Shown here: one piece after another, positions 1-6,843 of the stretch | Layout of the letters: every line of letters begins with the position of its first letter | Numbering within the stretch: the first letter of the stretch is position 1 | Source: an uncultured Clostridia bacterium | GTDB lineage: Bacteria; Bacillota; Clostridia; Oscillospirales; CAG-272 | Assembly (NCBI GenBank): GCA_945949385.1 | Contig: CAMFEL010000069.1 | Span: forward strand, 1 to 10,526 | Direction of reading: 5' to 3' | DNA length: 10,526 nucleotides | Notes under the pieces: generated by a model | Told to the model about the DNA's origin: nothing | Seen by the model: only the letters and a program-made list of their open reading frames with translations | The model's database searches: none | Made by a program: the position numbers and the translations under genes

Positions 1-335
1 CAGCGTCGCAGGGCAATTTTGAGCTTAATGTTTTCATGCCCGTGACCGCATACAATTTCCTGCAGTCCGCGCGCCTTTTGGCGGAGGCAATCGTGTCCTT
101 CAACAACAACTGCGCAGCAGGAATTACGGCAAACAAGGACAAGATGTACCATAATTTGCATAATTCTCTTATGCTTGTAACGGCGCTCAATCCTTATATC
201 GGATATGAGAACGCCGCAAAGACCGCAAAAAAAGCGTATAAGGATAATATATCGCTGAAGGAAGCCTGCGTAGAGCTGGGATTTCTTACGGCGGAAAAAT
301 TTGACGAGGTGTTCCACCCCGAGGAAATGGTCTGA
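1..335 (+). CDS. fumC: Class II fumarase (fumarate hydratase), C-terminal fragment
   Basis: The reading frame is open from base 3 with no start in the window, so the gene begins upstream; about 110 C-terminal residues are present. The fragment opens with GNFELNVFMP and continues with NFLQSARLLAEA, GITANKD and LMLVTALNPYIGY, which match the C-terminal part of E. coli-type FumC (GNFELNVF, NFLQSVRLLAD, LMLVTALN.HIGY) much better than aspartase. It ends EEMV, like the PEQMV region of FumC but without the longer tail. The family catalyses reversible hydration of fumarate to malate in the cytosol, without an Fe-S cluster. The catalytic flexible loop (GSSxMPxKxN) would lie upstream of the window and cannot be checked. 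The gene is 27 bp ahead of hdrB with no visible terminator, so it probably belongs to the same operon and supplies fumarate to the reductase downstream. The internal ATG at 36 is not a real start. Confidence 0.93.
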   Translation, partial: ASQGNFELNVFMPVTAYNFLQSARLLAEAIVSFNNNCAAGITANKDKMYHNLHNSLMLVTALNPYIGYENAAKTAKKAYKDNISLKEACVELGFLTAEKFDEVFHPEEMV

Positions 336-346
336 CGGGGCAAAAC

Positions 347-351
347 GGAGG
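347..351 (+). promoter_or_regulatory. Ribosome binding site of hdrB
   Basis: GGAGG lies 11 bases before the ATG at 363, in the 27-bp gap after the fumarase stop. It supports this start and suggests hdrB is read from the fumarase transcript, since the gap is too short for a promoter plus leader. Confidence 0.7.
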
Positions 352-362
352 TTGACGGTATA

Positions 363-1169
363 ATGAAATTCAGTTATTATCCGGGCTGTACCCTGCGGAC
401 AAAGGCAAAGGAGCTTGACCGCTGGGCGCGCAGCAGCGCGCTGGCTCTGGGAGCCGAGCTTTGCGAGGTCGAGGACTGGCAGTGCTGCGGAGGCGTGTAT
501 GTAAGCGCCCGCGACGAGATCGCTACAAAGCTTTCAAGCGTGCGCGCACTTATGAGCGCCCGAGACAAGGGACAGCCTCTTGTAACGGTATGCTCCGCCT
601 GCCACAATGTGATCAAGCAGACAAACCATGCCATGCAGACCGATAAAGAGTTTGCAGACAAGGTAAACCTGTATATGTCGCAGGACAAAGAAAAAAGAGA
701 GCCCTATCACGGCGAGACTCAGGTGTATCACTATCTGGAGCTGCTACGAGATGTAATAGGCTTCGATAAAGTCAGAGAAGCGGTTAAAAATCCACTTACC
801 GGCAAAAAGGTGGCGGCGTACTACGGCTGTCTGCTGCTGAGACCGGGCAGCGTCATGGGCTTTGACGATGTGGAAAATCCCCGTATAATGGAGGATTTTA
901 TCCGCGCTCTGGGCGCTGAGCCTGTCATATATCCCATGCGCAACGAGTGCTGCGGCGGCTATATGGCGACGGAGGATCCGGCGCTTGCGGCAAAGAAAAG
1001 CGGAGCTGTCAGCGAAAGCGCCGCGGGACACGGAGCGGATGTAATAGTCACCGCCTGCCCCCTTTGCAAATACAATCTCGTAAAGAACCAAAGTCCGGTT
1101 CCGGTAGTTTATTTTACGGAGCTGCTTGCAGAAGCTCTCGGTGTTAAGGAGGATACGCATGCAGAATAA
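363..1169 (+). CDS. hdrB: Heterodisulfide reductase-like subunit B (two CCG domains)
   Basis: This 268-residue protein has the two cysteine-rich CCG domains of HdrB. The first has C9, C41-C42 (QCCGG) and C77/C80 (CSACHN). The second has C156 (YYGC), C196-C197 (ECCGG) and C232/C235 (CPLCKYN). In methanogens these residues hold two noncubane [4Fe-4S] clusters that cleave the CoM-S-S-CoB disulfide. All ligand cysteines are kept, so the clusters should form. Length is normal for the family (about 270-300). A bacterium is not expected to hold CoM/CoB heterodisulfide, so the true acceptor is unknown: either a cellular disulfide or a direct protein partner. The gene opens the hdrBCA block and overlaps hdrC by 11 bp. 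Inferred role: the high-potential exit of the HdrABC bifurcating unit, here possibly feeding the fumarate reductase pair encoded downstream. Confidence 0.93.
   Translation: MKFSYYPGCTLRTKAKELDRWARSSALALGAELCEVEDWQCCGGVYVSARDEIATKLSSVRALMSARDKGQPLVTVCSACHNVIKQTNHAMQTDKEFADKVNLYMSQDKEKREPYHGETQVYHYLELLRDVIGFDKVREAVKNPLTGKKVAAYYGCLLLRPGSVMGFDDVENPRIMEDFIRALGAEPVIYPMRNECCGGYMATEDPALAAKKSGAVSESAAGHGADVIVTACPLCKYNLVKNQSPVPVVYFTELLAEALGVKEDTHAE
1147..1152 (+). promoter_or_regulatory. Ribosome binding site that fixes the hdrC start
   Basis: AAGGAGGA inside the 3' end of hdrB sits 7-10 bases before the ATG at 1159. It decides for this start over the in-frame ATG at 1126, which lies deeper in hdrB and has no comparable site. 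Confidence 0.8.
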
Positions 1170-1554
1170 AAAAAGTGAAAATCTGAAAGAGCAGGTGCTC
1201 CGCATGAGCGGAGTAAACCCGTCAAAATGTATGCGATGCGGCAAGTGCTCCGGCACATGCCCTTCGTACGATGAGATGGAATACCATCCTCACCAGTTTG
1301 TATATATGGTGGAAAACGGCGATATAGAAACGCTTATGAAGTCCGATTCGGTATATAAATGCCTTTCCTGCTTCGCCTGCGTGGACCGCTGCCCCAGAGG
1401 TGTGGAGCCCGCAAAGCTTGTGGAGGCGCTGAGACTTTGCGTTATCCGCCAAAAGGGCAAAAACCATATGACGGCGGACGATATTCCCGCAGTGCTTGAT
1501 GATGAAATGCCTCAGCAGGCACTTGTCAGCGCCATGCGCAAGTATTCCAAGTAA
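1159..1554 (+). CDS. hdrC: Heterodisulfide reductase-like subunit C (dicluster ferredoxin)
   Basis: This 131-residue protein has two classical [4Fe-4S] motifs: C24-x2-C27-x2-C30-x3-C34 followed by P, and C68-x2-C71-x2-C74-x3-C78 followed by P. Between them is the FVYMVENGD segment typical of HdrC. The family carries electrons between the bifurcating flavin subunit HdrA and the noncubane clusters of HdrB. I chose ATG 1159 because a strong AAGGAGG lies just upstream; an 11-residue longer form from 1126 is possible but poorly supported. It overlaps hdrB by 11 bp, which implies translational coupling and fixed stoichiometry. Cytosolic, with no membrane segment or signal peptide. Note that the iron-sulfur subunit at 6844-7518 carries a second HdrC-like dicluster domain, so the operon encodes two versions of this module. 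Confidence 0.93.
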   Translation: MQNKKSENLKEQVLRMSGVNPSKCMRCGKCSGTCPSYDEMEYHPHQFVYMVENGDIETLMKSDSVYKCLSCFACVDRCPRGVEPAKLVEALRLCVIRQKGKNHMTADDIPAVLDDEMPQQALVSAMRKYSK

Positions 1555-1571
1555 GAAAGGAGAAACTGACA

Positions 1572-3566
1572 ATGCAGAGAATCGGAGTATTTGTCTGTCA
1601 CTGCGGTACAAATATCGCAGGTACGGTAGATGTTAAAGCCGTGGCAGAGGCTTTGAAAAACGAGCCCGGTGTCGTTTTCTCCACCGACTATCAGTATATG
1701 TGCTCACAGTCGGGGCAGAACATGATAAAGGAAGCGGTGGCGGAGCACCGTCTCACCGGCATAGTGGTGTGCTCCTGCTCCCCCCGTATGCACGAGGCTA
1801 CCTTCCGCAAGACCGCTCAGGCGGCGGGTCTTAATCCCTATATGGTGGAGATAGCAAATATACGCGAGCAGTGCTCATGGGTACATAAGGATATGCCCAT
1901 AGGTACAGAAAAGGCTGTTATACTTGCAAAGGCGGCAGTAGCCAAGGTAAATCTCAATGCGCCTCTTACCCCCGGCGAGTCTCCCGTTACAAAGAGAGCT
2001 CTTGTCATCGGCGGCGGCATTGCCGGCATACAGACCGCTCTGGATATTGCGGACGCGGGATTTCCGGTGGATATAGTTGAGACCAAGCCTACCATAGGCG
2101 GCAAAATGGCTCAGCTTGACAAGACCTTCCCCACTCTGGACTGCGCGGCGTGCATACTTACGCCGAAAATGGTGGATGTGGCGCAGAACGAAAAAATACG
2201 CATATTCTCCTATTCCGAGGTAACGGATGTCAAGGGCTTTGTAGGCAACTTTGACGTTACCATAAAGAGAAAGGCGAGATATGTCAAGGAGGATGTTTGT
2301 ACCGGCTGCGGACTCTGCACCGAGAAATGTCCTCAGAAAAATGTGCCCAACGAATTCAACCTGGGTATGGACAACCGCCGCGCCATATATATTCCCTTCG
2401 CACAGGCAGTACCCAAGGTCGCAACCATAGACCCCAACTACTGCACCATGCTGAAAACCGGCAAATGCGGCGTATGCTCCAAGGTTTGTACCGCAGGCGC
2501 CATCGACTACAGCGCCAAGGACGAGTATATCGAGGAAAGGTACGGCGCCATCGTTGCGGCTACCGGCTTCAACCCCATCTCCATGGAGAAGTTTGACGAG
2601 TTTGCATATTCTCAGTCCAAGGATGTTATAACCTCCCTGGAGCTTGAGCGGCTTATGAACGCCGCAGGCCCCACGGGCGGCACGCTGCTCCGTCCCTCCG
2701 ACGGCGAGCATCCCCATACCATCGTATTCGTACAGTGCGTGGGCTCCCGCTGCGCCGCCTGCGAGCAGAAGGGCAAGGAATACTGCTCCAAAATATGCTG
2801 TATGTATACGGCAAAGCATGCTATGCTCATCCGCGATAAGTACCCGGATACAGATGTGTATGTATTTTATATAGATGTGCGTACCCCCGGCAAGAACTTC
2901 GACGAGTTCTACCGCCGCGCCGTTGAGGAATACGGCGTGCACTACATAAAGGGCATGGTGGGAAAGGTTTCCCCCGAGGGCGGAAAGCTGAAGGTTCAGG
3001 CCTCCGATCTTATATACGGCAAACAGCTTCACATAGACGCAGACCTTGTAGTGCTTGCGGCGGCAATAGAGCCGGATAAATCCGCAAGAGGTCTTGCAAC
3101 CATGCTTACCGCAAGTATGGACACCAACGATTTCTTCACTGAAGCACATCCCAAGCTCCGTCCCGTGGAAAGCCCCACGGCAGGCGTGTTCCTGTCCGGC
3201 ACCTGCCAGGGACCCAAGGATATTCCGGAGACCGTGGCACAGGCGGGCGCCGCCGCTTCCAAGGTTATCGGACTTCTTGCAAAGGATAAGCTTTTGGGTA
3301 ACCCCTGCGTGGCACATTCCGACGAAATGATGTGCAACGGCTGCTCCACATGCGAAAAGGTATGCCCTTACGGTGCCATTACCTATCAGGATAAGGAATT
3401 CAGAATGCCCGACAGAACGACAAAAGTACGCCGCATAGCCGTTGTAAACGAGGCTGTGTGCCAGGGCTGCGGCGCCTGCACGGTGGCTTGTATGTCGGGA
3501 GCTATGGATCTTCGCGGCTTCTCAAGCAAACAGATCATGGCGGAGGTAGACGCAATATGCAAGTAA
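1572..3566 (+). CDS. hdrA: Heterodisulfide reductase-like subunit A, flavin-based electron-bifurcating flavoprotein
   Basis: This 664-residue protein is a full-length HdrA. Domains in order: an N-terminal cysteine-rich domain (C9, C11, C44, C67, C69, C101) able to bind a [4Fe-4S] cluster; a thioredoxin-reductase-like FAD domain (GGGIAG at 147-152, GGKMAQLDKTFPTLDCAAC at 177-194); an inserted ferredoxin domain with C243/C246/C249/C253 and C291/C299/C302/C306; a further cysteine group at 389-410; and a C-terminal two-cluster ferredoxin (C588/C591/C594/C598 and C630/C633/C636/C640). In characterised HdrABC complexes the HdrA FAD takes an electron pair and splits it between ferredoxin and HdrCB. 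The two C-terminal clusters are the expected ferredoxin-side exit. Every codon at cysteine positions is a normal cysteine codon, so selenocysteine is not used. AAGGAG lies 9 bases before the ATG, 17 bp after hdrC. Inferred role: bifurcating core of the locus. Confidence 0.95.
   Translation: MQRIGVFVCHCGTNIAGTVDVKAVAEALKNEPGVVFSTDYQYMCSQSGQNMIKEAVAEHRLTGIVVCSCSPRMHEATFRKTAQAAGLNPYMVEIANIREQCSWVHKDMPIGTEKAVILAKAAVAKVNLNAPLTPGESPVTKRALVIGGGIAGIQTALDIADAGFPVDIVETKPTIGGKMAQLDKTFPTLDCAACILTPKMVDVAQNEKIRIFSYSEVTDVKGFVGNFDVTIKRKARYVKEDVCTGCGLCTEKCPQKNVPNEFNLGMDNRRAIYIPFAQAVPKVATIDPNYCTMLKTGKCGVCSKVCTAGAIDYSAKDEYIEERYGAIVAATGFNPISMEKFDEFAYSQSKDVITSLELERLMNAAGPTGGTLLRPSDGEHPHTIVFVQCVGSRCAACEQKGKEYCSKICCMYTAKHAMLIRDKYPDTDVYVFYIDVRTPGKNFDEFYRRAVEEYGVHYIKGMVGKVSPEGGKLKVQASDLIYGKQLHIDADLVVLAAAIEPDKSARGLATMLTASMDTNDFFTEAHPKLRPVESPTAGVFLSGTCQGPKDIPETVAQAGAAASKVIGLLAKDKLLGNPCVAHSDEMMCNGCSTCEKVCPYGAITYQDKEFRMPDRTTKVRRIAVVNEAVCQGCGACTVACMSGAMDLRGFSSKQIMAEVDAICK
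3542..3546 (+). promoter_or_regulatory. Ribosome binding site that fixes the flxD/mvhD start
   Basis: GGAGG within the last codons of hdrA stands 10 bases before ATG 3557. It supports a 144-residue product rather than a longer frame from 3458, whose first 33 residues would only overlap the hdrA ferredoxin domain. Confidence 0.75.
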
Positions 3567-3991
3567 ATGAATACAAACCGCTTATAGTAGCCTTTTGCTG
3601 CAACTGGTGCTCCTACGCGGGCGCCGATCTGGCGGGCAATAACAGGCTTAATTACCCCGCGGATGTAAAGATAATCCGCGTGCCCTGCTCCTGCAGAGTA
3701 AACCCCATGTTCATCCTCCGCGCCTTTCAGCGCGGGGCTGACGGAGTGATAATCTGCGGCTGTCATCCGGGCGACTGCCATTATACCTCGGGCAACTATT
3801 ACACCCGCCGCCGTATGGCGCTGCTGTTCTCCATGCTTGACTATCTGGGCATTGAGCGCGAGCGCACCAGAGTCGAGTGGGTCAGCGCCGCAGAGGGCGC
3901 AAAGTTTGCCGCTACCATGAAGGATTTCGCCGAAAAGGTCGCATCCCTCGGCGAGAATAAGAGATTGGAGGATTTGCGATGCAAGAAATAA
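3557..3991 (+). CDS. flxD: MvhD/FlxD-type iron-sulfur electron transfer subunit
   Basis: This 144-residue protein belongs to the MvhD/FlpD family. It has the FCCNWCSYAGAD motif (C14, C15, C18), VPCSCRVNP (C44, C46) and GADGVIICGCHPGDCHY (C68, C70, C74), and the basic NYYTRRR stretch that follows. In methanogens MvhD carries a [2Fe-2S] cluster and joins the hydrogenase to HdrA; in bacterial Flx-Hdr and HdrA-MvhD-MetFV assemblies it is the docking piece between the electron donor and HdrA. It overlaps hdrA by 10 bp and the next gene by 13 bp, which agrees with tight coupling to both modules. The start at 3557 is chosen from the GGAGG at 3542. Inferred role here: passes NAD(P)H-derived electrons from the Flx proteins to the HdrA flavin. 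Confidence 0.93.
   Translation: MQVNEYKPLIVAFCCNWCSYAGADLAGNNRLNYPADVKIIRVPCSCRVNPMFILRAFQRGADGVIICGCHPGDCHYTSGNYYTRRRMALLFSMLDYLGIERERTRVEWVSAAEGAKFAATMKDFAEKVASLGENKRLEDLRCKK
3967..3971 (+). promoter_or_regulatory. Ribosome binding site of the 3979 gene
   Basis: GGAGG in the 3' end of flxD sits 7 bases before ATG 3979. It accounts for the 13-bp gene overlap and supports this start. Confidence 0.7.
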
Positions 3992-4971
3992 AGCGCGAAG
4001 TTCTCGTAAATAAAGCTAAAGAGCTGCTTTCTGACGGCACCGTTGACAGAGTGCTGGGCTGGAAGCGCGGCGAATTCGACTACGATGTGACCCCCGGCGT
4101 GTTCCGCAGCGCGGAGGAGCTGGACAGCGGCTTCGTATGGGGCGACTTCTGCGGAGCGAATTTCTCAAAATATCTCGTAAAAGAGACGGCTAAAGGAGAG
4201 GGCAGGGTGCTCGTATTCCTGAAACCCTGCGACACATACAGCTTCAATCAGCTTCTGACGGAGCACCGGTTTGACCGTGAAAAGGTGTACGCGCTGGGCG
4301 TTCCCTGCAACGGTATGCTTGACATCTCCCGCATAAAAGAGAGCGCGGAGGGCATAGTGTCCGTCTGTGAAGAGGACGGCAAGGTAACGGCGGATACCCT
4401 CTACGACGGCAAAAAGACCTTTGACAGAGACGCGCTTCTGCCTGACAGATGCTCAAACTGCAAGTCCAAAAAGCATGTTGCCTACGACGAGCTTCTGGGC
4501 AGTGATGGCGAGGTGCTTGACTCAGGCCGCTTCGATGAAGTGGAAAAGCTTGAAAAAATGACTGCCGACGAGCGCTTTGCTTTCTGGCAGGGCGAGCTGT
4601 CCCGCTGCATCCGCTGCAACGCCTGCCGCGATGTATGCCCCGCTTGCACCTGCGAAAAATGCGTGTTTGACAACCCCGATTCCGGAGTTGAAAACAAAGC
4701 GGCGGCAGACTCCTTTGAAGAAAAAATGTTCCATATTATCCGCGCTTTCCATGTAGCCGGACGGTGTACGGACTGCGGCGAATGCTCAAGAGTTTGCCCC
4801 CAGCATATCCCCCTGCACCTGCTGAACCGTAAATTCATTAAGGATATTGATGAGTTCTACGGCGAGTATCAGGCGGGCGCCGAGGTAGGCAGCCGCGCTC
4901 CCGTTGTAAACTATACCACCGACGATATTGAGCCGTCTCAGGCTGTTGAAAGAGGTGAACAGAATGCGTAA
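3979..4971 (+). CDS. FlxB/FlxC-type 4Fe-4S dicluster protein (FrhB/AsrA-related)
   Basis: This 330-residue soluble protein has an N-terminal half (about 1-170) without cluster motifs but with a VFLKPCDTYSFNQLL segment (79-93) like the conserved Cys-Asp region of FrhB/AsrA-type subunits, plus a CSNC pair at C158/C161. The C-terminal half has a ferredoxin-like set: C210/C213/C216/C220-P, an extra run C223/C225/C228, and C263/C266/C269/C273-P. This is the pattern of the electron-carrying subunits that lie between flxD and flxA in Flx-Hdr loci. By gene order it would be called FlxC, but I do not assign the letter firmly. Its product should pass electrons between FlxA and FlxD. It overlaps flxD by 13 bp and the next gene by 8 bp. 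The last 35 residues are acidic and low in motifs. No membrane segments. Confidence 0.85.
   Translation: MQEIKREVLVNKAKELLSDGTVDRVLGWKRGEFDYDVTPGVFRSAEELDSGFVWGDFCGANFSKYLVKETAKGEGRVLVFLKPCDTYSFNQLLTEHRFDREKVYALGVPCNGMLDISRIKESAEGIVSVCEEDGKVTADTLYDGKKTFDRDALLPDRCSNCKSKKHVAYDELLGSDGEVLDSGRFDEVEKLEKMTADERFAFWQGELSRCIRCNACRDVCPACTCEKCVFDNPDSGVENKAAADSFEEKMFHIIRAFHVAGRCTDCGECSRVCPQHIPLHLLNRKFIKDIDEFYGEYQAGAEVGSRAPVVNYTTDDIEPSQAVERGEQNA
4951..4958 (+). promoter_or_regulatory. Ribosome binding site that fixes the 4964 start
   Basis: AGAGGTGA lies 6 bases before ATG 4964. The alternative in-frame ATG at 4928 lacks a good site and would overlap the upstream gene by 44 bases. Confidence 0.65.
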
Positions 4972-5989
4972 AATATCCCTTGACAGGCTTGACGCTCTCT
5001 TCGCGGCAATATCAAAAGCGTACACTCTTTACATACCCACCGATACAAAGGCGGGAGCAAAATTTGAAAAGTGGCACGGCGAAGAAAGACTGTCCGACGC
5101 TCTGAACACCGTAAGAAGCCCCAAGGACTTCTTCTTCCCCCAGACGGAAAACCTGATGGATTTCAAGGTCGAGGGCAAAAATATCGAGGTTATCGACACA
5201 AGAAGCGAGTGCGGGGATTTCGCCGTGTTCGGCGTCCGCGCCTGCGATGTGAAAAGCTTCGATATTCTTGACAGAGTGTTCCTTTCCGACCCCGTTGACT
5301 CCTACTATAAGAACCGCCGCGAGCACGGCGTAATAATTTCTCTTGCCTGCACAAAGCCTGCGGAGACCTGCTTCTGCCATACCTTCGGCATAGACGCCGC
5401 AAGCCCCGAGGGCGATGTGGTCTGCCATAAGACAGAGGACGCTCTGTATATGGAGGCGCGCAGCGAAAAGGGAGAAAAGCTTATGAGCGCTGTTTCGGAT
5501 ATTACCGAGGACGCCGACAGCGCCGCCGTGGACGCACAGAAAAAGCTTATTGAAGATAGACTTGCAAAGCTTCCTCTGGCAGAGCTTTCCGCAGACGCTT
5601 TCGGCGACGGAAAGACCTCGGAATTCTTCAATGCGCCCGAGTGGAGCGAGCTGTCCGAGGCGTGTCTCGGCTGCGGCACCTGCACCTTCGTGTGCCCCAC
5701 CTGCCAGTGCTACGACATTAAGGACTTCAATACAGGTCACGGCGTAAAGCGTTTCCGCTGCTGGGATTCCTGCATGTATTCCGACTTTACGAAAATGTCC
5801 GCGGGACAGCCCAGACTTACTCAGCTTGAAAGATTCCGTCAGCGCTTTATGCACAAGCTTGTATACTACCCCACCAACAATGACGGACTGTTTTCCTGCG
5901 TAGGCTGCGGCCGCTGCGTGGCAAAGTGCCCCATACACATGAATATAGTCAAGGTTATGAAAAAGTTAGGAGGCAGCAAAAATGGTTGA
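4964..5989 (+). CDS. FlxB/FlxC-type 4Fe-4S dicluster protein (AsrA/HydB-like)
   Basis: This 341-residue protein resembles the beta subunits of anaerobic sulfite reductase (AsrA) and sulfhydrogenase (HydB). It has FGVRACDVKSFDILDRVF at 89-106, a short Cys-rich segment CFCHTFG (C136, C138), then C234/C237/C240/C244-P-T-C247-x-C249, a CWDSC pair (C266, C270), and C312/C315/C318/C322-P. The family takes electrons from a flavoprotein of the AsrB/HydG type, which here is the next gene. It shares the ACD/PCD-x4-F segment and the overall layout with the 3979 protein, so the two look like ancient paralogues. It overlaps its neighbours by 8 bp on both sides. By order it would be FlxB; the letter is tentative. 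Cytosolic, no signal peptide. Start chosen at 4964 from the ribosome binding site. Confidence 0.86.
   Translation: MRKISLDRLDALFAAISKAYTLYIPTDTKAGAKFEKWHGEERLSDALNTVRSPKDFFFPQTENLMDFKVEGKNIEVIDTRSECGDFAVFGVRACDVKSFDILDRVFLSDPVDSYYKNRREHGVIISLACTKPAETCFCHTFGIDAASPEGDVVCHKTEDALYMEARSEKGEKLMSAVSDITEDADSAAVDAQKKLIEDRLAKLPLAELSADAFGDGKTSEFFNAPEWSELSEACLGCGTCTFVCPTCQCYDIKDFNTGHGVKRFRCWDSCMYSDFTKMSAGQPRLTQLERFRQRFMHKLVYYPTNNDGLFSCVGCGRCVAKCPIHMNIVKVMKKLGGSKNG
5965..5972 (+). promoter_or_regulatory. Ribosome binding site of flxA
   Basis: A TAGGAGGC stretch in the 3' end of the preceding gene stands about 10 bases before ATG 5982. It supports the 8-bp overlap start. Confidence 0.65.
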
Positions 5990-6815
5990 CGAAAGGGAAG
6001 CGCTTATACCCAAGGTAGGCGTAGTTACCGATATACGCATCGACACTCCCGATGTAAAAACCTTCCGCGTAGTTACCCCCGACGGCAAAAAGGCGTTTGA
6101 ACACAGACCCGGTCAGTGTGCCATGCTTTCCATACCCGGTGTGGGCGAGGCTATGTTTTCCATAACCTCCTCCCCCACAAACACGGAGTTTATGGAGTTT
6201 TCCATAAAGAAATGCGGCTGTGTTACCGAGTGGCTTCATTCCATGGAGGTCGGTCAGCAGATAACTATCAGAGGACCTTACGGCAGACCCTTTCCCGTTG
6301 ATACGGAGTTTGCGGGGCACGATCTGCTGTTCATCGCCGGCGGTATAGGACTTGCGCCGCTGCGCTCCGTAATAAACTACTGCCGCCACTACCGCGACCG
6401 CTACGGAAAAATCGACATTGTTTACGGCTCCCGCAGTAAGCAGGATCTGGTGGATTATGACGAGATCATCAGCGAATGGAAAAATGACGACGGAATAAAT
6501 GTCCACCTTACCATAGACCGCGAACAGCCCGAATGGGACGGTCATGTAGGCTTTGTTCCCAACTATGTCAAGGAGCTGGGCTTTACAAACGATAAGATCG
6601 CAGTGCTCTGCGGTCCTCCGGTAATGATCAAGTTTACGCTTTCCGGACTTCAGGAGCTGGGCTTTGACAAAACTCAGGTTTATACCACCATGGAGCTGCG
6701 CATGAAATGCGGCATCGGCAAGTGCGGCAGATGCAATATCGGCTCAAAATATGTCTGCAAGGACGGTCCCGTGTTCCGCTTCGACGAGATTGACGAGCTT
6801 CCGGACGAATATTGA
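5982..6815 (+). CDS. flxA: FAD/NAD(P)H-binding oxidoreductase, FlxA/AsrB-like
   Basis: This 277-residue protein has the ferredoxin-NADP reductase fold order. The FAD-binding half carries RPGQ (42-45), MFSITSSP (58-65) and GPYG (98-101). The NAD(P)-binding half carries FIAGGIGLAPLRS (117-129) and LCGPPVM (209-215). A C-terminal [2Fe-2S] motif follows, C243-x4-C248-x2-C251-x7-C259 (KCGIGKCGRC), as in AsrB and dihydroorotate dehydrogenase PyrK. The family oxidises NADH or NADPH by hydride transfer and passes electrons one at a time to Fe-S partners. The sequence alone does not tell me which nucleotide is used; NADH is assumed by analogy with FlxA. It is the fourth gene of the flxD-x-x-flxA block and the likely electron entry point of the whole complex. 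It is separated from the next gene by 28 bp, the largest gap in the operon. Confidence 0.93.
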   Translation: MVDEREALIPKVGVVTDIRIDTPDVKTFRVVTPDGKKAFEHRPGQCAMLSIPGVGEAMFSITSSPTNTEFMEFSIKKCGCVTEWLHSMEVGQQITIRGPYGRPFPVDTEFAGHDLLFIAGGIGLAPLRSVINYCRHYRDRYGKIDIVYGSRSKQDLVDYDEIISEWKNDDGINVHLTIDREQPEWDGHVGFVPNYVKELGFTNDKIAVLCGPPVMIKFTLSGLQELGFDKTQVYTTMELRMKCGIGKCGRCNIGSKYVCKDGPVFRFDEIDELPDEY

Positions 6816-6843
6816 CAGGCAATCAGCATAAGGAGAACTTCAT

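Noticed and set aside
1..335. Aspartate ammonia-lyase fragment
   Set aside because: The C-terminal motifs (GNFELNVF, LMLVTALN, IGY) fit fumarase; aspartase has QLQLN and IVTYLNPFIG in those places and a longer tail.
352..364. TTGAC and TATAAT promoter-like sequences just before hdrB
   Set aside because: The two boxes are separated by only a few bases instead of about 17, and TATAAT overlaps the hdrB start codon, so they cannot act as a promoter for it.
1126..1158. Upstream ATG giving an 11-residue longer HdrC
   Set aside because: The strong AAGGAGG is placed for ATG 1159, and the additional residues lie within hdrB with no family similarity.
1875..3317. Long open frame on the minus strand opposite hdrA (480 codons)
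   Set aside because: It lies wholly opposite a well-supported HdrA gene, its translation shows no recognisable domain, and long antisense frames are expected opposite GC-rich codon-biased genes.
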